From positions 1-28,544 of the IMG/VR virus record IMGVR_UViG_3300050121_000084: 28,544 bases of DNA. One strand, written 5' to 3'. The position numbers and the translations under genes were made by a program. Below the pieces are notes generated by a model. The model worked only from the letters and a program-made list of their open reading frames with translations. It had not been told where the DNA came from and searched no databases. Origin of the DNA: a virus. This document shows positions 17,101 to 22,581 of this stretch, piece by piece; position 1 is the first letter of the stretch, and each line of letters begins with the position of its first letter.

Positions 17101-17179
17101 TCCGGGTCCTGCGGTTGAGTAGAAGGAGGCGAGTTGATAAGTCGATCATTTTTGCATTATAAACCATATTTTGCTTCAC
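14108..17179 (-). CDS. Strawberry-notch (SNO)-type superfamily 2 helicase
   Basis: The protein has 1,023 residues from GTG 17179, or 1,013 from ATG 17149; neither has a clear Shine-Dalgarno. The first RecA lobe has LVCADQTGVGKGRVAA (Walker A, about 118-132), a FVTYSDTLFTDFQRDLDDIG segment, FILDESHNAGG (DESH 247-250) and MFLSATW (274-280). The second lobe has NQAGSTGISLHA and MQILGRSNRTGQ (motif VI). These are family marks of bacterial and phage Strawberry-notch helicases. The remaining ~350 residues form an uncharacterised C-terminal region. In phages such proteins often associate with DNA methylation and anti-restriction (the DarB type). It is separated from the late operon by a terminator, so it is likely a single-gene transcript. 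Confidence 0.88.
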   Translation of the reverse strand: MKQNMVYNAKMIDLSTRLLLLNRRTRIQRPVESLNAYQEVYTSLSSLQDEAVMCPRSMKEPMREAMERVRAEVGDLDEFVARELEYPSVKEMQSYFMGLQVDSIALAIWQIRKQKALVCADQTGVGKGRVAAAVCRWTILHGLLPIFVTYSDTLFTDFQRDLDDIGFGPNVWPLLFNAGASITEQATGRKIFANKSSMKGVLTRIAETGELPRARNAVYLTYSQINTINIQQEALRRLAPKAVFILDESHNAGGDESNTGAFFQEVLPAAHGVMFLSATWAKRPDNMTLYATKTDISIAIPDNQRVSDAIRAGGPPLQTVVSHQLAQTGQLVRRERSFEGISILNFIDDRNQLYQEQICDDVTEVLRAIFKADQDYHQNDFETLRLQYKKRRIKIYHHKFSAIVHNIVKQFLLALKSDAAADCAIEALGRGEKPIVALESTMGAFLDSYVSAENLSEGEVLDKLSWSTILRRALDRTLHYTIKTSMGNDRQEFPRHLLYVETEAKYREAERLLDNLAVTLPVSPIDWIRTRITQAGFTVAEITGRSYRINYAGPVPVLSSVPSIERKDRVQTGSLFNNGGVDCLVLNQAGSTGISLHASEKFKDQHQRHMIVAQPAGDVNVFMQILGRSNRTGQMVLPRYTMLSLAIPAEIRPAISLAKKLKSLNANTSSNTRSAMSIEAPDMMNKYGDKIVAEWLHENEQIARLMGLTMDKSEEEGGTPEEDLARTATGRSALLPVKEQREFMETITESYTDYIAYLDETGQNDLEPKTYDFDAEQKTSHVIYVGSDPSSPFGEDAIFGTYSIKRQGKSYTPAEVEELIAQTYGPDLMKYEPWQRDTYHARALSAHLEGLFKPYIEGVEAPHIIERAQKIREWSRTILNDFRMGTGLRIEINGDTYNGIIYDIRGRKKVSGNPYAPSSLKFYIAVNGPLREVRVPGSQIKKITLSNLGRNADIADLFQDYLSDTRQRAKIIVGNLLGAYGQLKPGSKGRIITFTKHEGGTEQGILMPAKFDWEHDVTPQKLD

Positions 17180-17198
17180 TTTTGACTATTTATCAAAA
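17156..17198 (-). promoter_or_regulatory. Possible SNO-gene promoter and operator dyad
   Basis: On the minus strand a perfect TATAAT is at 17161-17156. No good -35 is found 16-18 bases upstream. If it is a true -10, transcription would start at about 17149, exactly at the second possible start codon, giving a leaderless message. Upstream lies a perfect inverted repeat TTTTGA (17180-17185) / TCAAAA (17193-17198) around 7 bases of ctattta. It overlaps the T-tract of the late terminator and could bind a regulator. Confidence 0.35.
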
Positions 17199-17222
17199 AG
17201 AAAAGGCCACCCGAAGGTGACC
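17195..17222 (-). terminator. Rho-independent terminator of the late operon
   Basis: Read on the minus strand, GGUCACC pairs with GGUGGCC (17222-17216 with 17211-17205, one U-G pair) around a UUCG tetraloop closed by C-G. This is an especially stable hairpin. The tract UUUUCUUUUU (17204-17195) follows at once. It lies about 50 bases after the last late gene. Confidence 0.92.
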
Positions 17223-17274
17223 CTCTCTTTGCTCTGACTACTACCGCAATCCTCCTACATGTTGAATTTGACTC

Positions 17275-17973
17275 CTACCAAAGACCGAGTGCCTTGTTTC
17301 CTGCCTTGACGCCGAATTCTGCGAAAGGCCCAACTTTTTTCCACCAAGGGACCGGGGCGAAGTATCGCTGAGTCAGATCGTCGCTCACCCGCTGCATGTC
17401 TCCTGTGATTGCGTACGCGTGCCCGGTAATGCCCGCGGCATGGTCCAGAATCTCGCCTATCGCTTTGCGCTTGAGTAGAGCGTCCAGATCATCGCCAGCG
17501 TTCGTATACGACGCAAGGAGCGGTTGCGCGGCGGCGATGGTACGTTTCCCTTCGCCAAGCGTGTCGGTCGCAGCATCTAGCGTCCCTGTGGCGGCGTGCG
17601 CGGTTCCTGCGAGTGAATCTGCTGTACTAGAGAGATGTACCGCCGCTGTGCCGAACTGATCCATTGCCGCGGTGACGTGCGGGGCCGTGTTGCGCTCTAT
17701 CAACTGAGTGCGCACGATAGCATCTCCTGCGTCAATTGCCGTCTTGTTGATTTGCGCCAGAGTACCGCACGCATCTGGACCTGATGGCCCTTTGCATGGG
17801 CGGTTGAGATGGTCAAGCGTTGGCTTCAGGTCAGGAGCAGCGTTGCCCCAGTGGTCCACGGCTACAACGATATGGTGCCAAGCTCCCCAGCAGCCCCACA
17901 CGGCCAGACCCAGCACGATCAGATGCGGAAGGCTTGCGCCGATCATCCAACGGATCAGGACACGATTATTCAT
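17275..17973 (-). CDS. Membrane-anchored protein, unknown function
   Basis: The 232-residue protein starts at ATG 17973 behind AGGTGAG. Residues about 8-32 form a hydrophobic segment (IRWMIGASLPHLIVLGLAVW) that is a signal anchor. The rest is Ala/Thr/Asp-rich and looks helical, with repeated heptad-like stretches (SSTADSLAGTAHAATGTLDAATDTLGEG) and two cysteines at about 60 and 69. The C-terminus has PVPWWKKVGPFAEFGVK. Being last in the lysis end of the late operon, it could help lysis (spanin-like) or sit in the host envelope, but no spanin signature is clear. No family is recognised. Confidence 0.75.
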   Translation of the reverse strand: MNNRVLIRWMIGASLPHLIVLGLAVWGCWGAWHHIVVAVDHWGNAAPDLKPTLDHLNRPCKGPSGPDACGTLAQINKTAIDAGDAIVRTQLIERNTAPHVTAAMDQFGTAAVHLSSTADSLAGTAHAATGTLDAATDTLGEGKRTIAAAQPLLASYTNAGDDLDALLKRKAIGEILDHAAGITGHAYAITGDMQRVSDDLTQRYFAPVPWWKKVGPFAEFGVKAGNKALGLW

Positions 17974-17991
17974 GCTCTCACCTGAAAAGAT

Positions 17992-18015
17992 GGCCGGCCC
18001 TTTGCCAGACCGGCC
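17992..18015 (-). other. GC-rich hairpin between late genes
   Basis: GGCCGG (17992-17997) pairs with CCGGCC (18010-18015) across 12 bases, in the 69-base gap between two late genes. Minus-strand ATCTTTTC follows. It could be a weak attenuator or an mRNA-processing/stability element; the T-tract is too short to call it a terminator. Confidence 0.4.
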
Positions 18016-18042
18016 CCGTTATGAAGTGGTGCAGTGAACTTG

Positions 18043-18501
18043 TTAAGCCGTAGGCGTTGCTGTCGAAGCCGCCAGAACCGCCTTGGCGATCAACTGTGCA
18101 ACCGTGCCGATAGCGTTGATGATCAGCTTGACCTTGGCAATCGTGGCGGGGTTCGTGACGTGACCCGCCGTCTCCAAAGCCGCAAGGTTGGTCTGCACAG
18201 CGGCGAAGATCGAAGCTGCGGTGGGGCTCGGGCCAAAGTCGTACACCAAAGCCGAAGCACGGTTGAGGTCGGTTACCGCCTCCTCCACGATGGCATCGAT
18301 TGGGCCAGCCAGCGTGCCAGCTCCGGCCAGCGGAAGAACGATGGCAAGACCATCCTCCGCATAGTTCACTGTGGTGTCGATGACCTGAATCAGAGTGGGT
18401 TCGTTCTTGTAGAACGATGCATACTCCTTGGTCAGGAAACTGACGAAGGTCTTCGCTCCGCCTTCAATGTCGCTGATGACTGCCTTGATTGAAAATCCCA
18501 T
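18043..18501 (-). CDS. Unknown late protein, probable helical
   Basis: The start is ATG 18501 with a strong Shine-Dalgarno (AAGGAGG on the minus strand), giving 152 residues. The chain has an N-terminal MGFSIKAVISDIEGGAKTFVSFL, a hydrophobic Gly/Ala-rich middle segment (GLAIVLPLAGAGTLAGPIDAIV) and an Ala-rich helical C-terminal half. The hydrophobic stretch could insert in a membrane but is broken by Gly and Pro. The position next to a holin-like gene suggests a lysis or virion-associated role. I do not recognise a family. Confidence 0.75.
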   Translation of the reverse strand: MGFSIKAVISDIEGGAKTFVSFLTKEYASFYKNEPTLIQVIDTTVNYAEDGLAIVLPLAGAGTLAGPIDAIVEEAVTDLNRASALVYDFGPSPTAASIFAAVQTNLAALETAGHVTNPATIAKVKLIINAIGTVAQLIAKAVLAASTATPTA

Positions 18502-18520
18502 GTCTTGCGCCTCCTTGGCG

Positions 18521-18766
18521 CTACTTGTTTGCGTCACCGGGAAAGGTGGCGCCAGGGTTGTTGATTGTGGCGTTGGGTCCTGTTGAGTTGCTGGTTGCAC
18601 TTGCGTGACCGGCAAAGGCTCCGAGGGCGCCGCTGACAAGGTTGGAGGCAATGGCAAGCACTGCGAGGACGATGTTTGCCGGAGATGGAGCAAAGAGGCA
18701 AGCCAGTGCAAGAATAACCCCCAGTACGGCGAGAACTGTAGCCCAAAACGGCTCGGGAATCTTCAT
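18521..18766 (-). CDS. Small two-TM protein, holin candidate
   Basis: The 81-residue product starts at ATG 18766 (GGGAAGGGAA upstream). It has two closely spaced transmembrane segments, about residues 8-26 (WATVLAVLGVILALACLF) and 29-51 (ANIVLAVLAIASNLVSGALGAF). A polar Asn/Thr/Gly-rich C-terminal tail follows. Size, topology and closeness to the endolysin fit a class II holin, which makes the inner-membrane hole for the endolysin. Holins share little sequence, so the call rests on these features. Its start overlaps the stop of the small zinc protein upstream (ATGA). Confidence 0.7.
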   Translation of the reverse strand: MKIPEPFWATVLAVLGVILALACLFAPSPANIVLAVLAIASNLVSGALGAFAGHASATSNSTGPNATINNPGATFPGDANK

Positions 18767-18903
18767 AGGGTTCCCTTCCCGCTGCAAACGCAGCATTTTA
18801 GATGCTCCTGAATTCCTTCGCGATGGCCGACTTCAATCCAACCTTTGCCGTCGCAAAGAGAGCAGAGGCGCTTCCAAAACAGGTTTTTGATAAACCAAAT
18901 CAT
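18763..18903 (-). CDS. 46-residue zinc-knuckle protein with two CxxCxGxG motifs
   Basis: This short gene fills what would otherwise be a gap between the endolysin and holin-like genes. ATG 18903 begins seven bases after the endolysin stop, and the stop overlaps the holin-like start by four bases. The product begins MIWFIKNLFW, a short hydrophobic/aromatic stretch. It then has CSLCDGKGW and CCVCSGKGTL, two DnaJ-type CxxCxGxG zinc-binding motifs about 20 residues apart. Such pairs bind one zinc ion between them. There is no strong Shine-Dalgarno, so it may be translated by coupling. Function unknown. Confidence 0.7.
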   Translation of the reverse strand: MIWFIKNLFWKRLCSLCDGKGWIEVGHREGIQEHLKCCVCSGKGTL

Positions 18904-18910
18904 ATTGAAA

Positions 18911-19423
18911 TCAGGATACACCAGATACGGATTGCTTCACGGCAGAATCGTATGCCTTTTGCAGATCAGCGCAGTATTTGATAACGCCAGTTGGCGGATT
19001 GACTGTCTTGTGTCCCAAGTTCCAGATTTGACCGATCTCCAGCAGGTTCTTGGGCTCGAAGTGCGCTACGTAGGAATTGAAGTGACTGACGCATCCGCGG
19101 GCACAGTCGTCGAGGTTGATCTCTAGTTCTGCCGGCGAGAACCCTGGGTAGTTGATAAGCATGAGTTGCCATGGGCCAAAACTGGAGGCCCCGAGACGAC
19201 CGTACTGGGCCACGAGCGCGCGCTGCGCAGGACTCGAAGCCCATACCGAACCGCCTACGTCGTACGCAGGTTCATGCCGCGGCCCGCAGTCGTTGCCAGT
19301 GCTGCTTTCGTTAGAAGCCAGGGCAGCCATGATACGTTCACCGTCGAGTCCTGTCGGGGCCTTCAAGACCGGGCCATACTTTGCGCAGGCTGCTAGGACT
19401 TCAATCTTTGGAAAGCTGTTCAT
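18911..19423 (-). CDS. Endolysin, lytic transglycosylase-like
   Basis: Starting at ATG 19423 (GAGGG upstream; an earlier in-frame ATG at 19441 lacks one) the protein has 170 residues. The segment MAALASNESSTG provides a Glu39-Ser-Ser motif typical of lysozyme-fold transglycosylases. SSFGPWQLM (80-88) follows, matching the conserved Gly-x-x-Gln-hydrophobic region. Near the C-terminus, IGQIWNLGH and YCADLQKAYD complete the fold signature. It would cleave peptidoglycan once released through a holin. There is no signal peptide, which agrees with holin-dependent export. Gene neighbours encode membrane proteins, as expected in a lysis cassette. Confidence 0.78.
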   Translation of the reverse strand: MNSFPKIEVLAACAKYGPVLKAPTGLDGERIMAALASNESSTGNDCGPRHEPAYDVGGSVWASSPAQRALVAQYGRLGASSFGPWQLMLINYPGFSPAELEINLDDCARGCVSHFNSYVAHFEPKNLLEIGQIWNLGHKTVNPPTGVIKYCADLQKAYDSAVKQSVSGVS

Positions 19424-19430
19424 GTTGCCC

Positions 19431-19493
19431 TCACAAGTCATTGGGTTGCGGAAGATCGCGAGGCCATTCCGGATTGGGACTCGGTGTATCCAT
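19431..19493 (-). CDS. Possible 20-residue peptide
   Basis: ATG 19493 begins a short Pro-rich frame (MDTPSPNPEWPRDLPQPNDL) that stops eight bases before the endolysin start. Its termination could feed ribosomes to the endolysin start. The Shine-Dalgarno is weak (ACGGGTACGCC). It may be chance, so this is a low-confidence call. Confidence 0.25.
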   Translation of the reverse strand: MDTPSPNPEWPRDLPQPNDL

Positions 19494-19505
19494 GGCGTAC
19501 CCGTT

Positions 19506-19847
19506 TTAGTGCGCTCTGAAGATCAAATTTGTGACCCACCCCAAGAACGCGCCCATGATGCCAAAGGCGGCCGCGTAGCCGGTCATGAGGATCTTCCATT
19601 TCTCTTGGGCGGTCAAGCGGTCCTTGATGCTCTCGATGACTTTCGGAAGGCCATCTGTGCGCTCTACAACTAGCGTTAGAGCGGTTTTCAGTTCTGCTAG
19701 CGCCGCGCCATGCTCTTCGAGCAGTTTGGTCTGCGAGTTCTCTCGCTCTTTGGCGAAGGCATCCCGCTCTTTTGTAAGGCGCTCAATGTCCTTTTGGAGG
19801 GCATTCACCCCGGCGAATTGGCTTACGTTCGTTCTGCGCTCAACCAT
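19506..19847 (-). CDS. Coiled-coil protein with C-terminal TM, XhlA-like
   Basis: ATG 19847 is the first ATG in frame (113 residues). An upstream in-frame TTG at 19871 is less likely. Residues 15-83 form a charged coiled coil (KDIERLTKERDAFAKERENS onward). A single C-terminal TM runs from about 85 to 110 (KILMTGYAAAFGIMGAFLGWV). The topology resembles haemolysin XhlA-type proteins, which sit in phage lysis cassettes and assist the holin, and also some phage inner-membrane spanin-like proteins. Only the topology supports this; specific motifs are absent. Confidence 0.7.
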   Translation of the reverse strand: MVERRTNVSQFAGVNALQKDIERLTKERDAFAKERENSQTKLLEEHGAALAELKTALTLVVERTDGLPKVIESIKDRLTAQEKWKILMTGYAAAFGIMGAFLGWVTNLIFRAH

Positions 19848-19874
19848 CTTTGTCCCGCTCCATAACTCCAATTT

Positions 19875-20993
19875 TTAGTAGCCGATTACGCGCCAGGCAC
19901 ACTGGCCCTGCTGAATAGTGTTGCCGTTGCCGTCGTACCAAACGGTAATACCCGATGTCGTGATTCCACCAGAAGCTTTATCGACTGAGCAGGTGAATGG
20001 GTGAGTCCCGCTACATGTTCCCGATGATCCCGTGCAGTATTCAGATGTGAAGCTAGGGACAACGTAGTTGACGCTGGTGAAAGAGATAGGGAAGGTGATC
20101 GAGATGTCAGTCGCCACAGTTCCGCCGAAAACATTGGATGTTCCCCATTGCTCAATAGTTCCGTCGGCAAAGATGCGGTAGCAAGCGTAGGTGGAGTTGG
20201 CAATGCTGCTGGTACATGTTCGGGAAGTGACCGCGCTAGATACCGATGTAACGCGGCCCTGGGCATCAGTGGTAATAGATGAGGGGTTGGTCACCGTGCC
20301 GGCCGTGCCAGTGTTCGGAAGTCCAACGTTAGTCTTTCCAGTCCCGTTGCTGCCTACCACCGTTCCGTCGAAGTTTAAGATTGGCTGCTGGGCGAGCGCC
20401 GATCCGTTCTCCTGCACTGTTTGGTAGTAGAGCGTGGCAGCAGCAGGAAGCGCATTGCACAGAGCGTTTCCGTTGGATGCGATACCGTAGGCGAAGTATG
20501 ATGCTGGGTTGCATGCTGTCGGAGTGGATGCAAGGGCATTCGCCGTACTTGAGTTGCCGGTCAGTGGGCCGATGAAGCCGGATGTGTCAGTGAGCGCGCC
20601 GGTCATTGTTCCGCCGGCCGCCCAGTTGTCAACCAAGGTCACATCAGGAACGAAATACTGGCCATACGAGGAGTTGATCAGAAGCCCGTAATGCCCTACT
20701 GCCGCGCAGAAGAAGTAGTTGCCGCCGGCATCGGTCGTGAACGGGTTTGTGGGGGTTGCCGTGCCGAGGGCTGTCGAGGTGTAGATGCCGACTTTGTTCG
20801 CCACGCAATTGGCCGCTGTCGAGCCTGGCGTGCAGAGCGCAACGGTGGCGTAGGGAATCGGAGCAATGACGCCGTTTGAGATGGTCTGCGCGACGTTTGA
20901 TAAACAGACCCCGATGGGAGCCTGGGCGATGGCAAAGGCTGCGCAAAGCCAGAGAGCGGCGAGGGCGATGATGCGCTTTACTGATCGATTCAC
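19875..20993 (-). CDS. Tail-fibre-like protein with N-terminal signal peptide
   Basis: GTG 20993 overlaps the preceding stop (GTGA) and has GGAGG upstream on the minus strand; the product has 372 residues. Residues 1-24 form a Sec-type signal peptide (RSVKRII then ALAALWLCAAFAIAQA). Next is an Ig-like/carboxypeptidase-regulatory-like domain ending PFTTDAGGNYFFCAA. A Gly/Ser/Asn-rich middle includes TDAQGRVTSVSS. The C-terminal ~120 residues, with IEQWGTSN, ISITFPISF and CAWRVIGY, match the common phage tail-fibre C-terminal (gp53-like) domain that contacts the host surface. A signal peptide is unusual for a cytoplasmically assembled fibre. It could be an exported phage protein or a hydrophobic virion anchor. 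Confidence 0.75.
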   Translation of the reverse strand: MNRSVKRIIALAALWLCAAFAIAQAPIGVCLSNVAQTISNGVIAPIPYATVALCTPGSTAANCVANKVGIYTSTALGTATPTNPFTTDAGGNYFFCAAVGHYGLLINSSYGQYFVPDVTLVDNWAAGGTMTGALTDTSGFIGPLTGNSSTANALASTPTACNPASYFAYGIASNGNALCNALPAAATLYYQTVQENGSALAQQPILNFDGTVVGSNGTGKTNVGLPNTGTAGTVTNPSSITTDAQGRVTSVSSAVTSRTCTSSIANSTYACYRIFADGTIEQWGTSNVFGGTVATDISITFPISFTSVNYVVPSFTSEYCTGSSGTCSGTHPFTCSVDKASGGITTSGITVWYDGNGNTIQQGQCAWRVIGY

Positions 20994-21274
20994 AGGGCCT
21001 CCGGAGACTTCACCAACTGCGGGCCAGCAACTACTGCCTCTTGCGGTTTCGAGTCCTGATTTACCGTCTGTTGCTCGATACGCCCAACGATCTGCGTCGA
21101 GATGATCTTCCGGCACTCCGGGTTACCGCAGAAGATGATGGCGCCAATCATGCCGCCAGGAAAGATCTGGTTCATGATCGAGAGCCGGGCCGGATCGTCG
21201 CTGCAATACGGGCAGGCCGGCAACATAACAGGGGTCACAATAGCGGTTTCGTTCGGTTCAATCTTCGTTTCCAT
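20990..21274 (-). CDS. Small zinc-ribbon protein
   Basis: The 94-residue protein starts at ATG 21274 with GGAGGG upstream (an in-frame TTG 15 bases earlier overlaps that site). Cys21 and Cys24 (ACPYC) and Cys49 and Cys54 (FCGNPEC) form a likely zinc ribbon. The last ~30 residues are Gln/Pro/Val-rich and flexible. A general nucleic-acid or protein-binding role is possible, but no family is recognised. The stop overlaps the next gene's GTG start, so the two are coupled. Confidence 0.75.
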   Translation of the reverse strand: METKIEPNETAIVTPVMLPACPYCSDDPARLSIMNQIFPGGMIGAIIFCGNPECRKIISTQIVGRIEQQTVNQDSKPQEAVVAGPQLVKSPEAL

Positions 21275-21296
21275 CAGTGTTCCCTCCAAAGTGAAA

Positions 21297-21337
21297 GACT
21301 CGCCACTGAGCCTCTTATCAAGGTCCTGTGGCGAGTC
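21297..21337 (-). other. Perfect 10-bp hairpin upstream of the zinc-ribbon gene
   Basis: GACTCGCCAC (21297-21306) pairs with GTGGCGAGTC (21328-21337) over 21 bases in the 102-base gap after tail protein I. On the minus strand TTTCACTTT follows the stem, and the Shine-Dalgarno of the next gene begins shortly after. It may be an attenuator or an mRNA-processing site. The loop contains one GTCCTG hexamer. Confidence 0.5.
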
Positions 21338-21376
21338 AGACTGGTTCTGTACCCGTCAAAGCGATTGTACCGCACC

Positions 21377-22510
21377 TTAGTAGCGATAGAATGCCAGATG
21401 CGTGGCCGTGGGCGGCGGGGCGATGGTGTAGGTGATCGTTGCGCCGCTCAGTGTGAAGTCAACGCCCCCCGGATTCAGTACTTGCCATCCTCGGTACAGC
21501 CTGAGACTGTCAGCAGGACTCGGAGCTTGTGGAAGAGTGAAAACTTTATTGGTCCCGTTCAATGTCCCGGTCGGGGTGATCCAATCCGCAAAGTTCGGTG
21601 CCGCTCCAGTTCCCGCATAGGTTCCCCACGCGAGGAATGATGCGCTGCCAATCGGCCCAGTTGGGATGATCGTGTTTCCGTTGAGAATGTAATCTTTGCT
21701 GCCCTCCGCAAATACCAAATCAAGCAAACATCGTGCGGGCTTGAAGAAGTTGATAATTGTGGCCATGTATCCGAGTTGATCTGGAGACGCACCAAAGCTC
21801 TGGAACATCCCATTGCGGTAGAGTTCAATGGAAATAGGAGCGTCTGGCAGTACCAGATTCGATCCCGAGACGGTGGGTACAACGGCATCGAAGTAGAGCG
21901 GCGTCCCGTCCGTGGCCTTGCGCATCAGGACGCACAACGAAGAATTCAACGCGGGATCGAAGGACATCGTGAGTCCCGTCCCGGATGATGTGTAGTCAAC
22001 TCCTGGGCGCTGCAAGAGCCCGTTGTAGAAGACGCGGAGAGAGCTTCCCACTGGAATTGAGGGGAGACTGAATACGCGGTTGCTTCCGTCGATTACTCCG
22101 ATAGGTGATTGTCCCGATCCGCTCACTCCCACACGGAAGACTGCCCACCCTTGGTTGGATGGATAAGCAGATCCTCCCCAAGACGCCTGTCCCTCATAGC
22201 AGGTCGCAGTGAAGCCGCACAGGCCAAGAGCTTGGACGATAGCTCCCGGCGTGCCCATGATCTTGTGGAGCGGAAGAGCGTTTTGAATGATGGTCTGGGA
22301 TGTTACGCCCAACGCCTGCATCGGGACACTGGGAATCATCATGTCGAGTTCCCATATCAAGTAGGGCAAGATGGACGCCGGGAGGTTGTTTCCTAGAGTC
22401 CTGATAAGCAAAGGCGTGAGGTCAAGGGACTCAAGGCGCGCAGAGAGTTGCATGTGGGCCTGAGTCCGAAGGTCGTTGATCGATGATGCGGGCCTGAGAT
22501 TGTTTGCCAT
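21377..22510 (-). CDS. Tail protein I (gpI-like) with extra beta domains
   Basis: The N-terminal ~120 residues fit the P2 gpI/baseplate family: LPASILPYLIWELDM (44-58), then ALPLHKIMGTPGAIVQALGL and a Trp-rich segment. gpI sits in the baseplate wedge of contractile tails. The remaining ~250 residues hold at least two beta-sandwich-like repeats of the pattern 'dGsNrvFsLP..slrvfyNG..Pg.DYt', at about 140-190 and 310-377. Fusion of such repeats to gpI makes the protein (377 residues) longer than a typical ~200-residue gpI. The Shine-Dalgarno AAAGGAG (minus strand, 22529-22523) sits in the loop of a 5-bp hairpin (AGGCC/GGCCT), 12 bases from ATG. Confidence 0.8.
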   Translation of the reverse strand: MANNLRPASSINDLRTQAHMQLSARLESLDLTPLLIRTLGNNLPASILPYLIWELDMMIPSVPMQALGVTSQTIIQNALPLHKIMGTPGAIVQALGLCGFTATCYEGQASWGGSAYPSNQGWAVFRVGVSGSGQSPIGVIDGSNRVFSLPSIPVGSSLRVFYNGLLQRPGVDYTSSGTGLTMSFDPALNSSLCVLMRKATDGTPLYFDAVVPTVSGSNLVLPDAPISIELYRNGMFQSFGASPDQLGYMATIINFFKPARCLLDLVFAEGSKDYILNGNTIIPTGPIGSASFLAWGTYAGTGAAPNFADWITPTGTLNGTNKVFTLPQAPSPADSLRLYRGWQVLNPGGVDFTLSGATITYTIAPPPTATHLAFYRY

Positions 22511-22581
22511 GTTGCTCAGGCCCTCCTTTGGCCTATCTATCTATCGTAGATGCCGGACATTTCATCCTTTCGTTCTCTTGC

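Noticed and set aside
16367-17122. 251-residue plus-strand frame inside the SNO gene
   Set aside because: The minus-strand frame has complete helicase motifs here. The plus-strand product has none and no credible Shine-Dalgarno.
22540-22580. Ten-codon frame MKCPASTIDR before tail protein I
   Set aside because: Too short, with no adequate ribosome site; likely chance in a gap containing a GATA simple repeat.
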